A DNA stretch of 64,000 nucleotides from Chionis minor (GCA_013398295.1 VZSF01010416.1:2768109-2832108); one strand, 5' to 3'. Counted from the first letter of the stretch, positions 28,701 to 38,624 are shown. A program made the numbers and translations. The notes: generated by a model not told the origin, from the letters alone.

Positions 28701-31700
28701 GGCTCCATCGCTATTGTTTCATCCTCACAGCTTCCCGTCTCGCCTTCCACCCCAAGAACTTCTTGCAATTCTGCCTAAAGTGAGAGTAAAAAGCCAACAA
28801 AAGGCTTTTCCTCAGAATTTTCTATTTCCTCAAAAGACAACATAAAATCAAGTCTTGAGTTCCAAAACCCTTGGATGGACCTTGAACCCAAACAAAAAGT
28901 CTAAATGCCTTATATGATGGTAATTTTTTTTTTTTTTAATTTTTAAATGAAACTGGTTCCAGCTGTATTCACAACAGAAAGCCAGATACCTGCATCTCCA
29001 CGATCACCACACAAGTTTGTGGTTAAAGATCCGAAGCTGGAGAAGTTCAGAGAAGTACTTTTACAAAGATCATTCAAATCCAAATTTGAAATTTCCAAAA
29101 CACATCTATTAACAGCGGCAGCCAAAACCACTGCTTAACACTCCTTCATTAAACCCTGCCAACTAGATCCCTCACTGAAATCACAAATAATTTTTGGGAG
29201 ATATTCTCTCAGTACACTACACACTCTATACACTACTCAAAGTAGTACCAAAAGGGTGACAGACATCACTTTAAGGAGAATGTCCCTGGCTGTATTTCAC
29301 CAGCTGACATGGAATGGGATTCCTGCTGTTCCCCCCCACTTCTCTAAGACCCTCACACATATGAGTCCTAGTTTGGAAATTCTTGTACTCTTGTGTGCAG
29401 GGGGTTGGATTTTGCAAAGCCTTATATCTGATGGAATGCTTTTGCAATATTTTAGCTTCTCACCACAAAATTAACAGACGTTTTTACTGAATGCAGTTCT
29501 GTTCAAAGAAAAAAAACAACAAAGACATACAAGGACTTTTTGCTAACAAAGTTACTCATACCAACAGGTCTGTATCTTTCTCCAAGTCTTCATCATCTGC
29601 TTCTTCCTCCTCATCTTCATTCAGGTCCTTCATGCACTCTGCAGCCATCTTTTCAATATGATCCATGGGCAGAGGAGCTGTAAGAAGAAACCACAAGGAG
29701 CCATAAGCCCTGAGTAACAGTTACGCAGTCACTGGATATAAATGCTAAAGGAGTTGCTACCAGCTGAAAGACAGCAGCGACTTCTCCTCTTGCATCCTCT
29801 TTGTTAGATATTATCATAGGTAAATGAGAGTATATTCATGGATAAAGGGCAAAGACTCGGGGAGTGAACATCCAGGAAAAAAGCAGTACTTGTCTTTCTG
29901 AGAGTGACAGTCAAGGCAGGCAATAAGACAAGGAAAACGACTGCATCCAATAACCTGGCTCAGAAATTTGATCTCAGGAAGAAATAATGTCTGTTTACTA
30001 ATAAAAGGAGCCCAAACAGCAAAACCATAAGCACCATGATAGACTAGCAGGTACGCTGGGACACGAGAGGGCTCAGAAAGCATGGCAACAAAAGAGAAAT
30101 ATACTGTGGTAGGTTTGCACAGTAATGACATTTAAGACTGTGTAAGAAAGACAAGTAGGACTGGATGAAACAACTGCTTCAGGGAAAATTTACTAGAAGT
30201 CACTCAGGCTCCTAGGCTGATTTAAGATACAGATAAGTATATTATTCTATGATAATACTTACAAAAATAACTGGTAACAGTTAACTGTCATTACGGAAAA
30301 CTTCAATTTTCCAAAGAAAAACTGGAGAATGCTACTATTGTTGGATGTCACGTCAAAACTGTACTCCTCAGTTGAGATAAAAATCAATGGTGGCACAAGA
30401 GCAAATGAATATAAACTGTTGATGAACAAATCTGATTAGAAGTTTCTATCCATGAAAGGGAATTACTGGAGCATCCTCTGTCCCTGGTAGGAATACATAT
30501 CTGAACTAGTTTTAAGCTGATGCTAGGTACTTGTGACATGAGTGCCCATATCAACAGGCCTGGACTCCAAATCCTTGTCAGGCCTTTTTGTTCTGTGCCC
30601 TTTGTCTCATGTCAGTTCACCCCAACAAAATCTAATTCACTCCCGATATAGCCCCTGACTGACAGAATAAATTTAACTCCATATGGAACAGAAGTGGTCC
30701 ACATCCATCCATCTCTCTTCTTCCCAGTTCTATCCCTTTTCTTCTCTCCCTCACATTGAACTAATTTGAGTTAAAAGTACTGTAGTTCCCAAAGATCTGC
30801 ATGTACAGATATGACCAAGTTAGCTTAACAGTTAAATGCATGAGATGCAAACACTTGCATTAAATATCGCAGTGCACCTACTGGTAAAGCTTCTGTTCAT
30901 ATTTTCTTTCAAAGCCACAAAATACGTTCTGTGTGTATTACAACCGCGCATACAGCTATAAATCAGAACAGAGTTCAAGGCAGTTACCATAAACAGTCCT
31001 GAGCTCAAGGAGTTCCCAATAAAGCTACAAGTAAATGTAGTGATAGGACGAGGGGTAATGGCTTCAAACTGGCAGAGGGGAGATTGAGATTAGATCTCAG
31101 GAAGAAATTTTTTATTCTGAGGGTGGTGAGGCACTAGTACAGGTTGCCCGGGGAACCTGTGGAGGCCCCATCCCTGGAGGTGGTCAAGGCCAGGTTGGAT
31201 GAGGCTTTGAGCAACCTGGTCTAGTGAGAGGTGTCCTTGCCCATGGTAGGGGGGTTGGAACTAGATGATCTTTCAGGTCCCTTCCAACCTAAACCATTTA
31301 GAATCTATGATTCTAAATCACTGGAGTTTTGTATAGGGCCTACATTACACTTCAGACTCCAACAGCTGATCCATTTTCTCAATCGACAGTCTCAGGCACA
31401 AGAATGTCTCTATATATTTCTTGTTAAACTGGGTACTATTTATCCTTTGAAACTGACGATGCACATTAACATCAACTCTAGAGACATACTGAACAGCACA
31501 AGCCATGAGGCAAAGTACTGGTTGTTAATACGACAAGAAAGGAGGCACAGCAAGGTATCCATACATTTGAAGACAGCAAGAAAGGAAGACAAGAAAGTCT
31601 TTCTACCTTGAGAAGTTACTTGTTTTATACATCAAACACTACTGCAAAGTCACACTTGGCATACACAAATAGAATGCTCCAAACCAAGACATCATACTTG

Positions 31701-34700
31701 TCCTGATCCCAAGAGCAGCAGCAGAACGCTGGCACAGAGCTCTGCTAAGCATATCAGAAAAAGCACTGTTTCTTATGCCTCTCTAACAACACTTCTGCAT
31801 TTTCTTCACTGTTGTCTCACGCCCATGAGATTTTCCCTTTACCAAGTCTTTCTTGGCTACTCTTGTCTTGCAATTTCTCTTCAAGCTTCTGGTCTTTACC
31901 CTGAAAACGCTACTTCATGCCTCCTTGCTCTTCCTTGTTCTTATCTCTACTTCATGCTGTGCCAACCACATCTCCCTTAACTATCAACTTCCTCCACGCA
32001 CTCTCAAAGGTGGAGCTATTTGCACACAAATCCCAGCTGTCCACCTAAATGCCTCTGATACTTCCCTATGCCGACATATGACTATGACTCACTAGCTGTC
32101 AGTAAATGTTGCATAAAATACAGATCTTCAGGACAGACTTTTACAGTCAATTTAAATGGATCTAAAATAGATCCCATCCTCCCCCTGCATTTGCCAAATC
32201 AGCTGAAAATTAACGCAGGTACAAAGCTCTTTCTGTTCGAATAATCTAATTTACCATATCAGTTCTTCAGTACCTGTATCAAACATGTTACTCATATATT
32301 TGACCCTTAGCAAAACTCTGCAACTACAATAGCAGGCCATAACCAAAGGCAACTGGCTGTACTTCAGGGGTCCGAGCGTTCCTTACTTGAAGCCCCACTA
32401 GGGACAAAAAAGCCAATGGAGCCCCCTTGGATGGTTGGTTCAGCTCTAATCCAGTATGGCAGGTTGAGGCTGCAATTTCAAACATCCGAGTGACTGACAA
32501 ACTGGCATTTATCAGTCAGAGACAGCAGAGATCTCTGCACTTAACATGTTGCAACAGTACAGCTTTTGCTGCCTGCATCAAGTTAGAGACAGAGATCGCT
32601 GTTCCTCCCCCTCATCAGAGCTTCAGAATGTAAATCCAGGAGTGAATTATTTCACCTTGTGCTCATCCAAGAACCAAGCACTAGTACATATTGTAGTGGT
32701 CCCTTTTTTCTGTCCCTTTCCAGACAGGATCTGTTTCTCCCTCGTCCTTAACCACACCCTCCTCTTTTCCAGGTGCCAGCCTGCACCCTGTCCCCATCAC
32801 ATACCACGTCCCCATCACTACACTGTACCAGGCCTCACAAGTCCCCAGTGCCAGCTGTCCAGTTGTTCATTTTCCACACGTATCTAATCTATGTATTCCC
32901 AAGTCTACCAGGAAAACAGAGTAGCTGTAAACAATTTTGGAAAACAGTTTTATGAGCCATAACACATACCTTGTAGAAGGCATGGTAAATGTTAATTCTG
33001 CACTGTCTGAAGTTTCATTTCCCTCTTACGAATAAAGAGATTGAAAAAACATTAAGTGACATGACAGGGTGAGAAGGAAGTCAGCACTTGAAAAGCTGAC
33101 AAGAATTCAAGAGCTCCTGACACACAGATTCATCCTCAAAACACTATTCTGCATGTTTTATCCATGATGTCCAACAGCAGAAGTTCTGCTATTGTGCTTA
33201 TTAGCACAACTACACTTATTAGCTTTAAGGGTTTACTACAATCTTGAAATCTGGAGAGTGGAAATGATTTAGAATTTAGTTTTAGATACAAACACCTTCT
33301 ATGTCTCTCATCAATTACAGTGTTTAGATAGGCACTTTTTCTAAATATTTTAGAATTCTTCCTTTCCCTGCTGCTCTGTGTGAAGCACCTTCAAATATTA
33401 CAGGCAAATTACTGCAGAATTGCAAATAACTCTTCTTTCCAGCACCTGCTCACACACCTGTAGAAAGAGCAGGTCCCGAGAATGGGCAAGAAGAATCTTG
33501 CCCCACCTCAACCACTTGCTGCCACCCCTCCCTCGCAGCCACAGCAGCATTCAAATAGGCAGGTAGCAAACCAGGTCAAGGAACTGATTCAGCTGAAAAC
33601 CTTAGCACAACAATGGAAGCTTGTTTTTATAGATCAGTTTCCTGAACCAGCTCACCCTGCAGCTCCATAAATACGTATACCAGCTGAGAGGTAGAGCACG
33701 CTCACTACAGACTGTCCCTCACAGCAGCAGCCTTGATTTATAGTAGCTTACAGCGATCCTGTAAAACACCACGTAGCTGCATGCAAACACCACCAGACTA
33801 AACAGATGCTTAAAATATTAAGAATAGTAGTGATCCATTCCAAGAGACACTCTAACCTCCTGCATAACACAAGCTACAGGATTGTCCCAGCAATTCCATC
33901 AGTTCCAGGATTTTCCTCTTAAAAGGGTATTCAATTTTGGTTACAGTCTCCAAGTAAATGAAAATATACTGCTCATTCAGTAAATTCAGTCTTTAAACAA
34001 AAACAGAAGAATAACCAAACAACAAACAACGCACCCTCCACAAGAAACAAAATTTCCATTTTTAATTCATCTAGCACCCACTACAGCTTTTTATGAGTTC
34101 ATGCGCTAAACAAACATATCTTAATTTAGTCATTACATCGGCTAACCATCATGTATCTTTTCCCTCTATCTACAAGAGCACAGACCAAAACAAATCTTAC
34201 CCTTTTTTGTGGAGTAACAACTCAAACCTTTCAAAGTAAAGGAAAAAGTGGTCATAATTTCAGCTTCTATCAGTGACAAAAAAACATTTTAGATAAATCA
34301 GTGATTTGTAAATAGATATCTTTAAGAAATTATTCAGGTTGTCAATAAATAAAATCCAGATACTTTAACTTACTTTTCCCTTTTGGTTTTGATTTCCCTT
34401 CTTTCACCTTTGCGCCTGTGATAGCAGCAAGCTCTGCTTCTAGGTCCCCATCATCCCCACCTTCCTCTGCACTCAGCAGCATTTCTTCAGGGTTAAAGTC
34501 TACAAACAGCCCCAGCTGGAGCCAAGGGAAGATAAAAAAAAATTAAAAAATGAAATACTGCATTTAGAACAGAGATGACACCCAAAGACATCACGCTACA
34601 TGGATTATTTAAACATTTTTATGCATTCTAGATACTGTTAATCTTTTTTAAAGCCTGCTATCATATAACTCCTGTTACCAAATCAATGCATACCAGGCAC

Positions 34701-37586
34701 CTATAACTGACTTAAGGTACATAAATCTTAGTAAGTCACAAATACCCCCTCTAAAACTCTCCACAATGAATGATTTCTTAAAATTAAGCCTATCAGTCTG
34801 ACATAACAAGGTATAATCAAATGATATCTGCTATACTGAGCCTTATGAAGCAGGTATCGTCAGGGGAAGTTCAGGGCAGTTCCTGCAATAACTGGGCTAA
34901 AAAATATTCCATCATCGTCCACACAATACAGGTTTGACACACGTACACTGCAGATATTTCACCCTTATCTCTCCAAAGAAGCTTTACCTACACACAGAGA
35001 ACTGTTCTGTACTTCTCGTTACCTCAGTTTGTAAACATAAACACATGGAAAGCACACACACACAGAAAAACACAGCTGTTACAAACTCAGCAATATCTAC
35101 TCTACACTGCAGAAAACAAACAACTGTCTGGAACAGTTCATCACCTAAGAGACAGCTTCACAGGTAATATTATTAACAGTAATCAGAATTAGATAAAGTG
35201 GGGGTTATCACTCAATTGCTGTAAAACATGCCAAAGGATGTAAGTATCAAAGATAACTCCAAGGTCTTAATCTACAAGGTATTCTTCTAAGTTGCCATTT
35301 TACCACGATTTTTATATCACTGGTTAAAATACTAACTGCCCCAGAAGTAACATTCAAAGTATGCTAAGCTTTTTTATAAACATGAATTAACTGAATTAGA
35401 TTCATCCCATGAGGTAGGTGGAACAGCTTCCCTCAGACTTTTTCAAAGCACAAGCTCCTGTTGGTCTGTCGGTCTTCACATGGCCAAGCAGGCAGCAGTT
35501 CAGCTTCTCTCAAGCAAAGGAGTAAAAATCAGTTGTCATTATTACAAGGGTTAACAATCTCCTCCTGCCTCCCAGGATCTGATGTGCTGCCAGGAGCTGA
35601 AGCTGCCTGTCAGTTTATCAACAACAGTAAATCGATAATAAAAACTTTTTTTTTTAACACTGTAGGAACTGATGTGCTGGTGGCCACTGCCTTGAAATAT
35701 TTTGTGGCCCTCTTTAAACTCTTTTAAAATCCCTAGGGAGGATGTGAAGCATAGCTGGGAAACACTGACTCCAAGGACCAGAAACAGTACTCAAAAACTG
35801 CAGCTATTTGTTTACTAGCCCTGATCCTGCCCTTGACACTCTGTAAGGCACTGGGCAGACAGATCAGTTAGCTACCTTCTGTATCTCCCTTCTGTAAAAC
35901 AAAACTAATACATTTGCATGGATAGAATGGAAAAAAGGGTTCAAGATTTATTTAGGAAATATTTATAACGGTGATCTAAACATTCAAGTTCTACGGAACA
36001 CATGTACACCTTTCATCAATGTGCAAAATGGATCAGAAGCGCACACGATCTGTCCATTACTATGCTGCAAGTGTAGAAAGGGAAGCCAAGTGTAGTAACA
36101 AATGAAGTCAAGGACAGAACCCAGCGGTTCTAGCTCTAAGTCCCTCAATCTCTTCAGCAATGACATTTCAATGAAATTAATAGTATTAAACAAATGTTTT
36201 ATTAAACAGGAAAAAAAAGATTATAAAAACCTTGCAGTTGATACACTACATAGCACAAGAACAGTTTAAATTGAGTTAATCTGCAAATGAACAAGCCTTT
36301 AGTATATTTGTTTCAAGAAACAATACTCCATGCTGTTAGACAGGCTGAATAACTAACTTTATTGAATTAGAAATTTGTAAAATTTATTTACTCTTTATCT
36401 TTCTAGAGTTTGTTTTCTTTTTTGGGGAGAGGGGAAAGATATTTTTACCTTTTATCTTCTCCCTTGTTCAAACAAACTAAATTACGTAATACCTCCCCAA
36501 CTAAGAAATGCAAACTTTCCTATCAGAGCAACGGTGACATTACGGATCTCCAACTAAACCATTCTCTCTCCAGTATGAGAATATTCATTCCTAAGAAATC
36601 ATCAAAAGAGACTATCTTAGCTATTTTCTCTATTCTAATATCCAATTCCAATCTCTTTTCATATTTCCCTGTATTTTATCAGTTATTCCTCCTCTGTATA
36701 TTACTTGCCTCTATTCTACCTTCAAAGGTTTCTAAAGTTCTATTCTGGTTCTAACATATTCTTTATCTCTAACTATACTCTGGTTTTCTTCCACCACTCT
36801 ACCCAGAATTTTGCCTTGGCTGTATTTCTAATTCTGACATTGTTGCCTGACTTCCTACACCTTCCAACCACGACTAAACCATGTTTCTGTCCTCAAGGCT
36901 TCTGAAACTACATCCAAAGGTAAAGTGTATAAAAAAACCCCACTGCGTGGACACATCTAAGCTGACTTTTAGCTACAGGAGAGGGACATAGACTCATCAG
37001 TCTCTCTGTTCCAAGAAAAAATGACTATGCACAGGGAAATTAAAAATCAACTGTCTCTGGTGCAGCACCTTAATGTTCTCCCATATCTGCCCCTGAAGAC
37101 GTTATTTGATATTCTGGTCTTCTTATTTCTGTTTTCTTAGTGGTGTAAGAAAAATCTCCATATAGTCATTGAAGTTATTATTAAATCTTGATACGGCTGG
37201 GGCAGGAAACTACCATAAACATGAGTCATGAGGTCTCATGCAAAGATTACAGCATTACAACATCGTGGCTTGCCTGCAAGACCTCCACTGTTGCGTATCA
37301 GGCATTTACTTTAAGAAGAATGCACTAAAGGATAAAGCAGGAAAACAGGCACCACACAGTGTAATTTTTTTTTCATGGTCCTGCCACATCTTATTAACAC
37401 ATAGGAGGCCGTAGCAGGAAAACGGTAGCGAGAGGTCTGAAGGAGACTAGCCTGAAGAGCAGCAGGAGGTTCCCCTACCTGCTCTGCAACCACATCTCCC
37501 TGGCCTTTCGCCTTCCTTACCTGCTTTGCAACTGCAGCTCCCTGGCCCTTAGCCTGAGGGCTTTTTTTAGGTCTTCTGCCGAGCAT
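4584..37586 (-). CDS. CC2D1B: CC2D1B, coiled-coil and C2 domain-containing protein 1B (complete, 23 coding exons)
   Basis: The joined exons encode 882 residues (2649 nt with stop), against about 858 in human. From the N-terminus: a basic start ([14 protein letters not shown]), acidic segments, four DM14 repeats (about 150-215, 286-350, 395-457 and 560-625), a coiled-coil/EFEKLAQ-like helical stretch, and a C2 domain (about 715-830) with [22 protein letters not shown] and [15 protein letters not shown]. The family (Lgd/Freud) binds ESCRT-III CHMP4 subunits through DM14 repeats. It acts in endosomal sorting and nuclear-envelope resealing, and has been reported as a repressor of HTR1A. The start is the first ATG matching the family N-terminus. 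All donors are GT and all acceptors AG, and phases agree at every junction. Intron 8 and intron 2 carry CR1 copies antisense to the gene. Identification is very secure; only the UTR limits are uncertain. Confidence 0.97.
5405..5495 (-). CDS. CC2D1B: CC2D1B coding exon 22 (C2 domain)
   Basis: It encodes residues 813-843 ([20 protein letters not shown], then [11 protein letters not shown]). Human has [20 protein letters not shown]. It ends in phase 0. Intron 22 (701 bp) has a GC-rich middle at about 4830-5000 but nothing recognisable. Confidence 0.96.
9276..9375 (-). CDS. CC2D1B: CC2D1B coding exon 21 (C2 domain)
   Basis: It encodes residues 780-812: [20 protein letters not shown], then [13 protein letters not shown]. 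It is nearly identical to human. It ends in phase 2. The 3.8-kb intron 21 that follows is featureless to my reading. Confidence 0.96.
10763..10814 (-). CDS. CC2D1B: CC2D1B coding exon 20 (C2 domain)
   Basis: It encodes residues 763-779 ([17 protein letters not shown]), matching the human QAQKSKTAVVKNTNSP segment. At 52 nt it is the shortest coding exon of the gene. It ends in phase 1. Intron 20 (1.4 kb) shows nothing recognisable. Confidence 0.92.
11904..11981. repeat. AT/CA-rich microsatellite
   Basis: An imperfect (TA)(CA)-type repeat around a T-run with partial self-complementarity, in CC2D1B intron 19. Confidence 0.8.
12667..12725 (-). CDS. CC2D1B: CC2D1B coding exon 19 (C2 domain)
   Basis: It encodes residues 743-762 ([20 protein letters not shown]). 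Human has TPDDLDAFVRFEF at the same place. It ends in phase 0 at GCG|GTGAGT. The 1.9-kb intron 19 contains an AT/CA microsatellite near 11904-11981. Confidence 0.95.
13369..13442 (-). CDS. CC2D1B: CC2D1B coding exon 18 (C2 domain start)
   Basis: It encodes residues 718-742 ([19 protein letters not shown], then NLPAPP), the first C2 strands. It ends in phase 1. Intron 18 (643 bp) shows nothing notable. Confidence 0.96.
13932..14048 (-). CDS. CC2D1B: CC2D1B coding exon 17
   Basis: It encodes residues 679-717: [20 protein letters not shown], then [19 protein letters not shown]. It is the helical lead-in to the C2 domain. It is phase 2 at both ends. Intron 17 (489 bp) shows nothing notable. Confidence 0.96.
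14316..14374 (-). CDS. CC2D1B: CC2D1B coding exon 16
   Basis: It encodes residues 660-678 ([19 protein letters not shown]), matching human [19 protein letters not shown]. It is a short exon of 59 nt that ends in phase 2. Intron 16 is 267 bp. Confidence 0.95.
14902..15027 (-). CDS. CC2D1B: CC2D1B coding exon 15
   Basis: It encodes residues 618-659 ([20 protein letters not shown], then [19 protein letters not shown]), a highly conserved stretch leading into a helical region. Both ends are phase 0. Intron 15 (527 bp) shows nothing notable. Confidence 0.96.
15683..15855 (-). CDS. CC2D1B: CC2D1B coding exon 14 (DM14 repeat 4)
   Basis: It encodes residues 560-617: [20 protein letters not shown], then [15 protein letters not shown] through CGKPVDISK. 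This one exon holds both halves of DM14 repeat 4, which are split by an intron in repeats 1-3. It ends in phase 0 at AAG|GTTAGT. Intron 14 (655 bp) shows nothing notable. Confidence 0.96.
18127..18319 (-). CDS. CC2D1B: CC2D1B coding exon 13 (linker)
   Basis: It encodes residues 496-559, a Pro/Ala/Lys/Ser-rich disordered linker containing [14 protein letters not shown], also recognisable in human. It ends in phase 1. The 2.3-kb intron 13 that follows shows no recognisable element. Confidence 0.94.
19136..19248 (-). CDS. CC2D1B: CC2D1B coding exon 12 (linker)
   Basis: It encodes residues 458-495: GFPPLPGV, an Ala/Ser segment, and a terminal acidic run (MEENDEEEE). It corresponds to the human linker between DM14 repeats 3 and 4. 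It ends in phase 0 at GAG|GTTAGT. Intron 12 (816 bp) shows nothing notable. Confidence 0.93.
21451..21523 (-). CDS. CC2D1B: CC2D1B coding exon 11 (second half of DM14 repeat 3)
   Basis: It encodes residues 434-457 ([17 protein letters not shown], then SELPVPPG), finishing DM14 repeat 3. It leaves in phase 1, making exons 10 and 11 a 204-nt phase 1-1 cassette. The 2.2-kb intron 11 that follows shows no recognisable element. Confidence 0.96.
21809..21939 (-). CDS. CC2D1B: CC2D1B coding exon 10 (first half of DM14 repeat 3)
   Basis: It encodes residues 390-433. [20 protein letters not shown] followed by [17 protein letters not shown] is the best-conserved DM14 repeat, almost identical to human. 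In family studies this region contributes to CHMP4 binding. It enters in phase 1 and leaves in phase 0 after Lys. Confidence 0.96.
22260..22370 (-). CDS. CC2D1B: CC2D1B coding exon 9 (linker)
   Basis: It encodes residues 353-389, a Gln/Ala/Pro-rich linker between DM14 repeats 2 and 3 with little conservation. It is phase 1 at both ends and 111 nt long, so it could be skipped in frame. Intron 9 (320 bp) shows nothing notable. Confidence 0.9.
22541..23350 (+). mobile_element. CR1 LINE, 5'-truncated copy with intact 3' end
   Basis: This is about 810 bp of the 3' part of a CR1 element. It includes the recognisable 'AACCTCATGAAGTTCAAC' segment, 'AGAAGAGAAGGCTCCGGGGA', 'GATAGGACGAGGGGTAATG' and the terminal 'CCTTCCAACCCAAACCATTC' followed by ATTCTATg-type octamers. 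It lies in CC2D1B intron 8, antisense to the gene. It encodes only decayed remnants and should have no gene product. Confidence 0.93.
24334..24409 (-). CDS. CC2D1B: CC2D1B coding exon 8 (second half of DM14 repeat 2)
   Basis: It encodes residues 328-352 ([20 protein letters not shown], then PPSPQG), completing DM14 repeat 2. It leaves in phase 1, so exons 7 and 8 together form a 201-nt phase 1-1 cassette. The 2.0-kb intron 8 that follows contains an 810-bp CR1 copy (22541-23350). Confidence 0.95.
24545..24669 (-). CDS. CC2D1B: CC2D1B coding exon 7 (first half of DM14 repeat 2)
   Basis: It encodes residues 286-327, with [20 protein letters not shown] through MKAGK matching the DM14 helical half. 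It enters in phase 1 and leaves in phase 0 directly after Lys. It is separated by only 135 bp from exon 8. Confidence 0.95.
25081..25354 (-). CDS. CC2D1B: CC2D1B coding exon 6 (second half of DM14 repeat 1, then linker)
   Basis: It encodes residues 195-285. [19 protein letters not shown] followed by MPPPVATGK completes DM14 repeat 1. The rest is a Ser/Glu-rich, probably disordered linker. It ends in phase 1. Intron 6 (411 bp) has a 19-base A run on the plus strand at about 24841-24859. Confidence 0.95.
27381..27518 (-). CDS. CC2D1B: CC2D1B coding exon 5 (first half of DM14 repeat 1)
   Basis: It encodes residues 149-194. The [19 protein letters not shown] segment through RRYERGLK is the helical first half of DM14 repeat 1. 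The intron lies directly after the terminal Lys, in phase 0, as in repeats 2 and 3. The 2.0-kb intron 5 that follows shows nothing recognisable. Confidence 0.95.
28655..28774 (-). CDS. CC2D1B: CC2D1B coding exon 4
   Basis: It encodes residues 109-148, starting [10 protein letters not shown] and continuing into an acidic, low-complexity Glu/Pro segment. Both ends are phase 0 and the length is 120 nt, so skipping it would keep frame. The 1.1-kb intron 4 that follows holds no recognisable element. Confidence 0.94.
29562..29677 (-). CDS. CC2D1B: CC2D1B coding exon 3
   Basis: It encodes residues 70-108: [15 protein letters not shown] followed by a strongly acidic Glu/Asp run. The same arrangement is found in human CC2D1B. 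It ends in phase 0. The 0.8-kb intron 3 that follows shows nothing notable apart from a T-rich run near 28923-28938. Confidence 0.95.
31035..31316 (+). mobile_element. CR1 LINE 3' fragment
   Basis: This is about 280 bp starting at 'GTAGTGATAGGACGAGGGG' and ending 'CCTTCCAACCTAAACCATTT' plus a degenerate octamer repeat. It matches the last third of the 22541-23350 copy and has the same orientation. It lies in CC2D1B intron 2. Confidence 0.93.
34374..34515 (-). CDS. CC2D1B: CC2D1B coding exon 2
   Basis: It encodes residues 23-69, beginning [14 protein letters not shown], the conserved N-terminal acidic motif of the family. It ends in phase 1 after a Lys-rich run (KGKSKPKGK type) at the donor GTAAGT. 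The 4.7-kb intron 2 that follows contains a CR1 3' fragment at 31035-31316 and otherwise nothing recognisable. Confidence 0.95.
37467..37550 (-). repeat. 42-bp tandem duplication across the exon 1 donor of CC2D1B
   Basis: Two diverged 42-bp copies (37509-37550 and 37467-37508) both contain GGCCAGGGAG...GCAG|GTA. They place two functional-looking donors exactly 42 nt apart in the same frame. Confidence 0.85.
37521..37586 (-). CDS. CC2D1B: CC2D1B coding exon 1
   Basis: This exon encodes residues 1-22 and ends in phase 0 at CAG|GTAAGG. A 42-bp tandem repeat puts a second, in-frame donor (CAG|GTAGGG) at 37479, so a form with 14 extra codons is possible. The exon probably extends upstream into 5' UTR to an acceptor near 37618. 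The 3.0-kb intron 1 that follows shows no recognisable element. Confidence 0.92.
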
Positions 37587-37616
37587 GCCGGTTCATGAAT
37601 TTCAGAGGGTTGTGTC

Positions 37617-38160
37617 TCTAAAGGGACTGAGAGTGCATAAAACCCACCGTCAGTGCCCTCGCCTGTCCCGGGGCACCGCGAGCCGGACGCGGGCAGCACG
37701 GCGAAGGCTGCGCGCAGAACCGCCGCCTTTACCGGGGACCACCATGAGGGCAGGGCAGGGCGCGGGCGCGCCCACCACGTACCGCGCCCCGCCAGGCCCG
37801 GGCCCGCCAGCGCCGCCTTCCCCNCCTCGGACGGCGGGACACCCCGCTCCCCGCCGGACCCAGCGCCGCCTGAGGGCGGGGCAGACCAGGCCCGGCCCGC
37901 CCCGTCCCCCCGCAGAGCCCTTCCCGCCCCGGCGCAGGGAGGAGCCGGCGGAGGCAATAGGCTGAGCGTCGTGTAAATAACCGCCGCCTCCCGCCGAGGG
38001 GCCGCCAGCGGTACCGCGACAGGCCGGCCCGGCCCCGGCTCACCTCGGCCTCCCGCCTCTAACGCGACCGGTGAATCGGCGCCTGTCCCTGGGACGCCTC
38101 GGCCGCGTCTCCGCGGCGGCAGCGCGCATGCGCGGAGGGGGCGGGGCCTGGGGAGGAGGC
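37617..38160 (-). promoter_or_regulatory. CC2D1B: CC2D1B CpG-island promoter, non-coding exon and first intron
   Basis: The stretch from about 37640 to 38180 is very GC- and CpG-rich, unlike the flanks. On the minus strand a strong donor (GAG|GTGAGC) ends a likely non-coding exon at 38044. A likely acceptor (CCCTTTAG) at 37618-37619 would start the coding exon at 37617; a second AG lies just upstream. The start of transcription is not visible, but by position it lies near 38100-38160. One ambiguous base (n) is at 37824. Confidence 0.7.
38124..38133. promoter_or_regulatory. NRF1-like palindrome in the CC2D1B promoter
   Basis: GCGCATGCGC is the palindromic core bound by NRF1 (nuclear respiratory factor 1). 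It is common close to the start sites of CpG-island promoters. A GC box (GGGGCGGGGCC, Sp1 type) follows at about 38137-38147. Confidence 0.6.
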
Positions 38161-38624
38161 GGGACCAGGCGGGCCCTGACAGGTGACTCATGGGGCGAGA
38201 ATTTAAAACACAGTTTTAAAAAAGTGTTTTCACACCATCCTTCTCCATCTGACTAACGCGTTTCAGTGAACAGTGCGATTACAAGAGATTTCAACAGAGC
38301 TGCAGTACCCGAGGCCTTCGTATCAATCAAAGAAAGGGGTTACTTGAAATTCCAAATTGACCTTCTCTTCCCATTCACATCTTCAGCATTGACTGCAAAC
38401 TGAAAATTCATTTTTATTCCATCAAAGTAATGAAAGTTAAAGCACCTTTTAAGGATGTCTTTTCTACCCAACAAAAGTAACCATGAAAAGCTCCGTAACT
38501 GGCAACGCCACAAAGGCAATGTGGGTCTTCACACAGCTGCAAGGGGACCAGTAAGCAGCAAATAAAAATATTTTAAAAGCAAGTAGTTTGATTTCAAATA
38601 CTTAAAATGCTTCGCAGCAAATTC
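38161..38624. other. Spacer between the ORC1 3' end and the CC2D1B promoter
   Basis: About 460 bp of A/T-rich unique sequence with no ORF, repeat or RNA gene that I can recognise. It separates two genes transcribed in the same direction. Confidence 0.6.

Noticed and set aside
36410..36754. A 114-codon plus-strand frame in CC2D1B intron 1
   Set aside because: It is low-complexity Phe/Leu/Ser-rich translation of T-rich intron sequence, antisense to the gene.
37517..38191. A 224-codon minus-strand open frame across the CC2D1B promoter
   Set aside because: It lies in a CpG island where stop codons are rare, contains an ambiguous base, resembles no protein and overlaps the real exon 1 in another frame.
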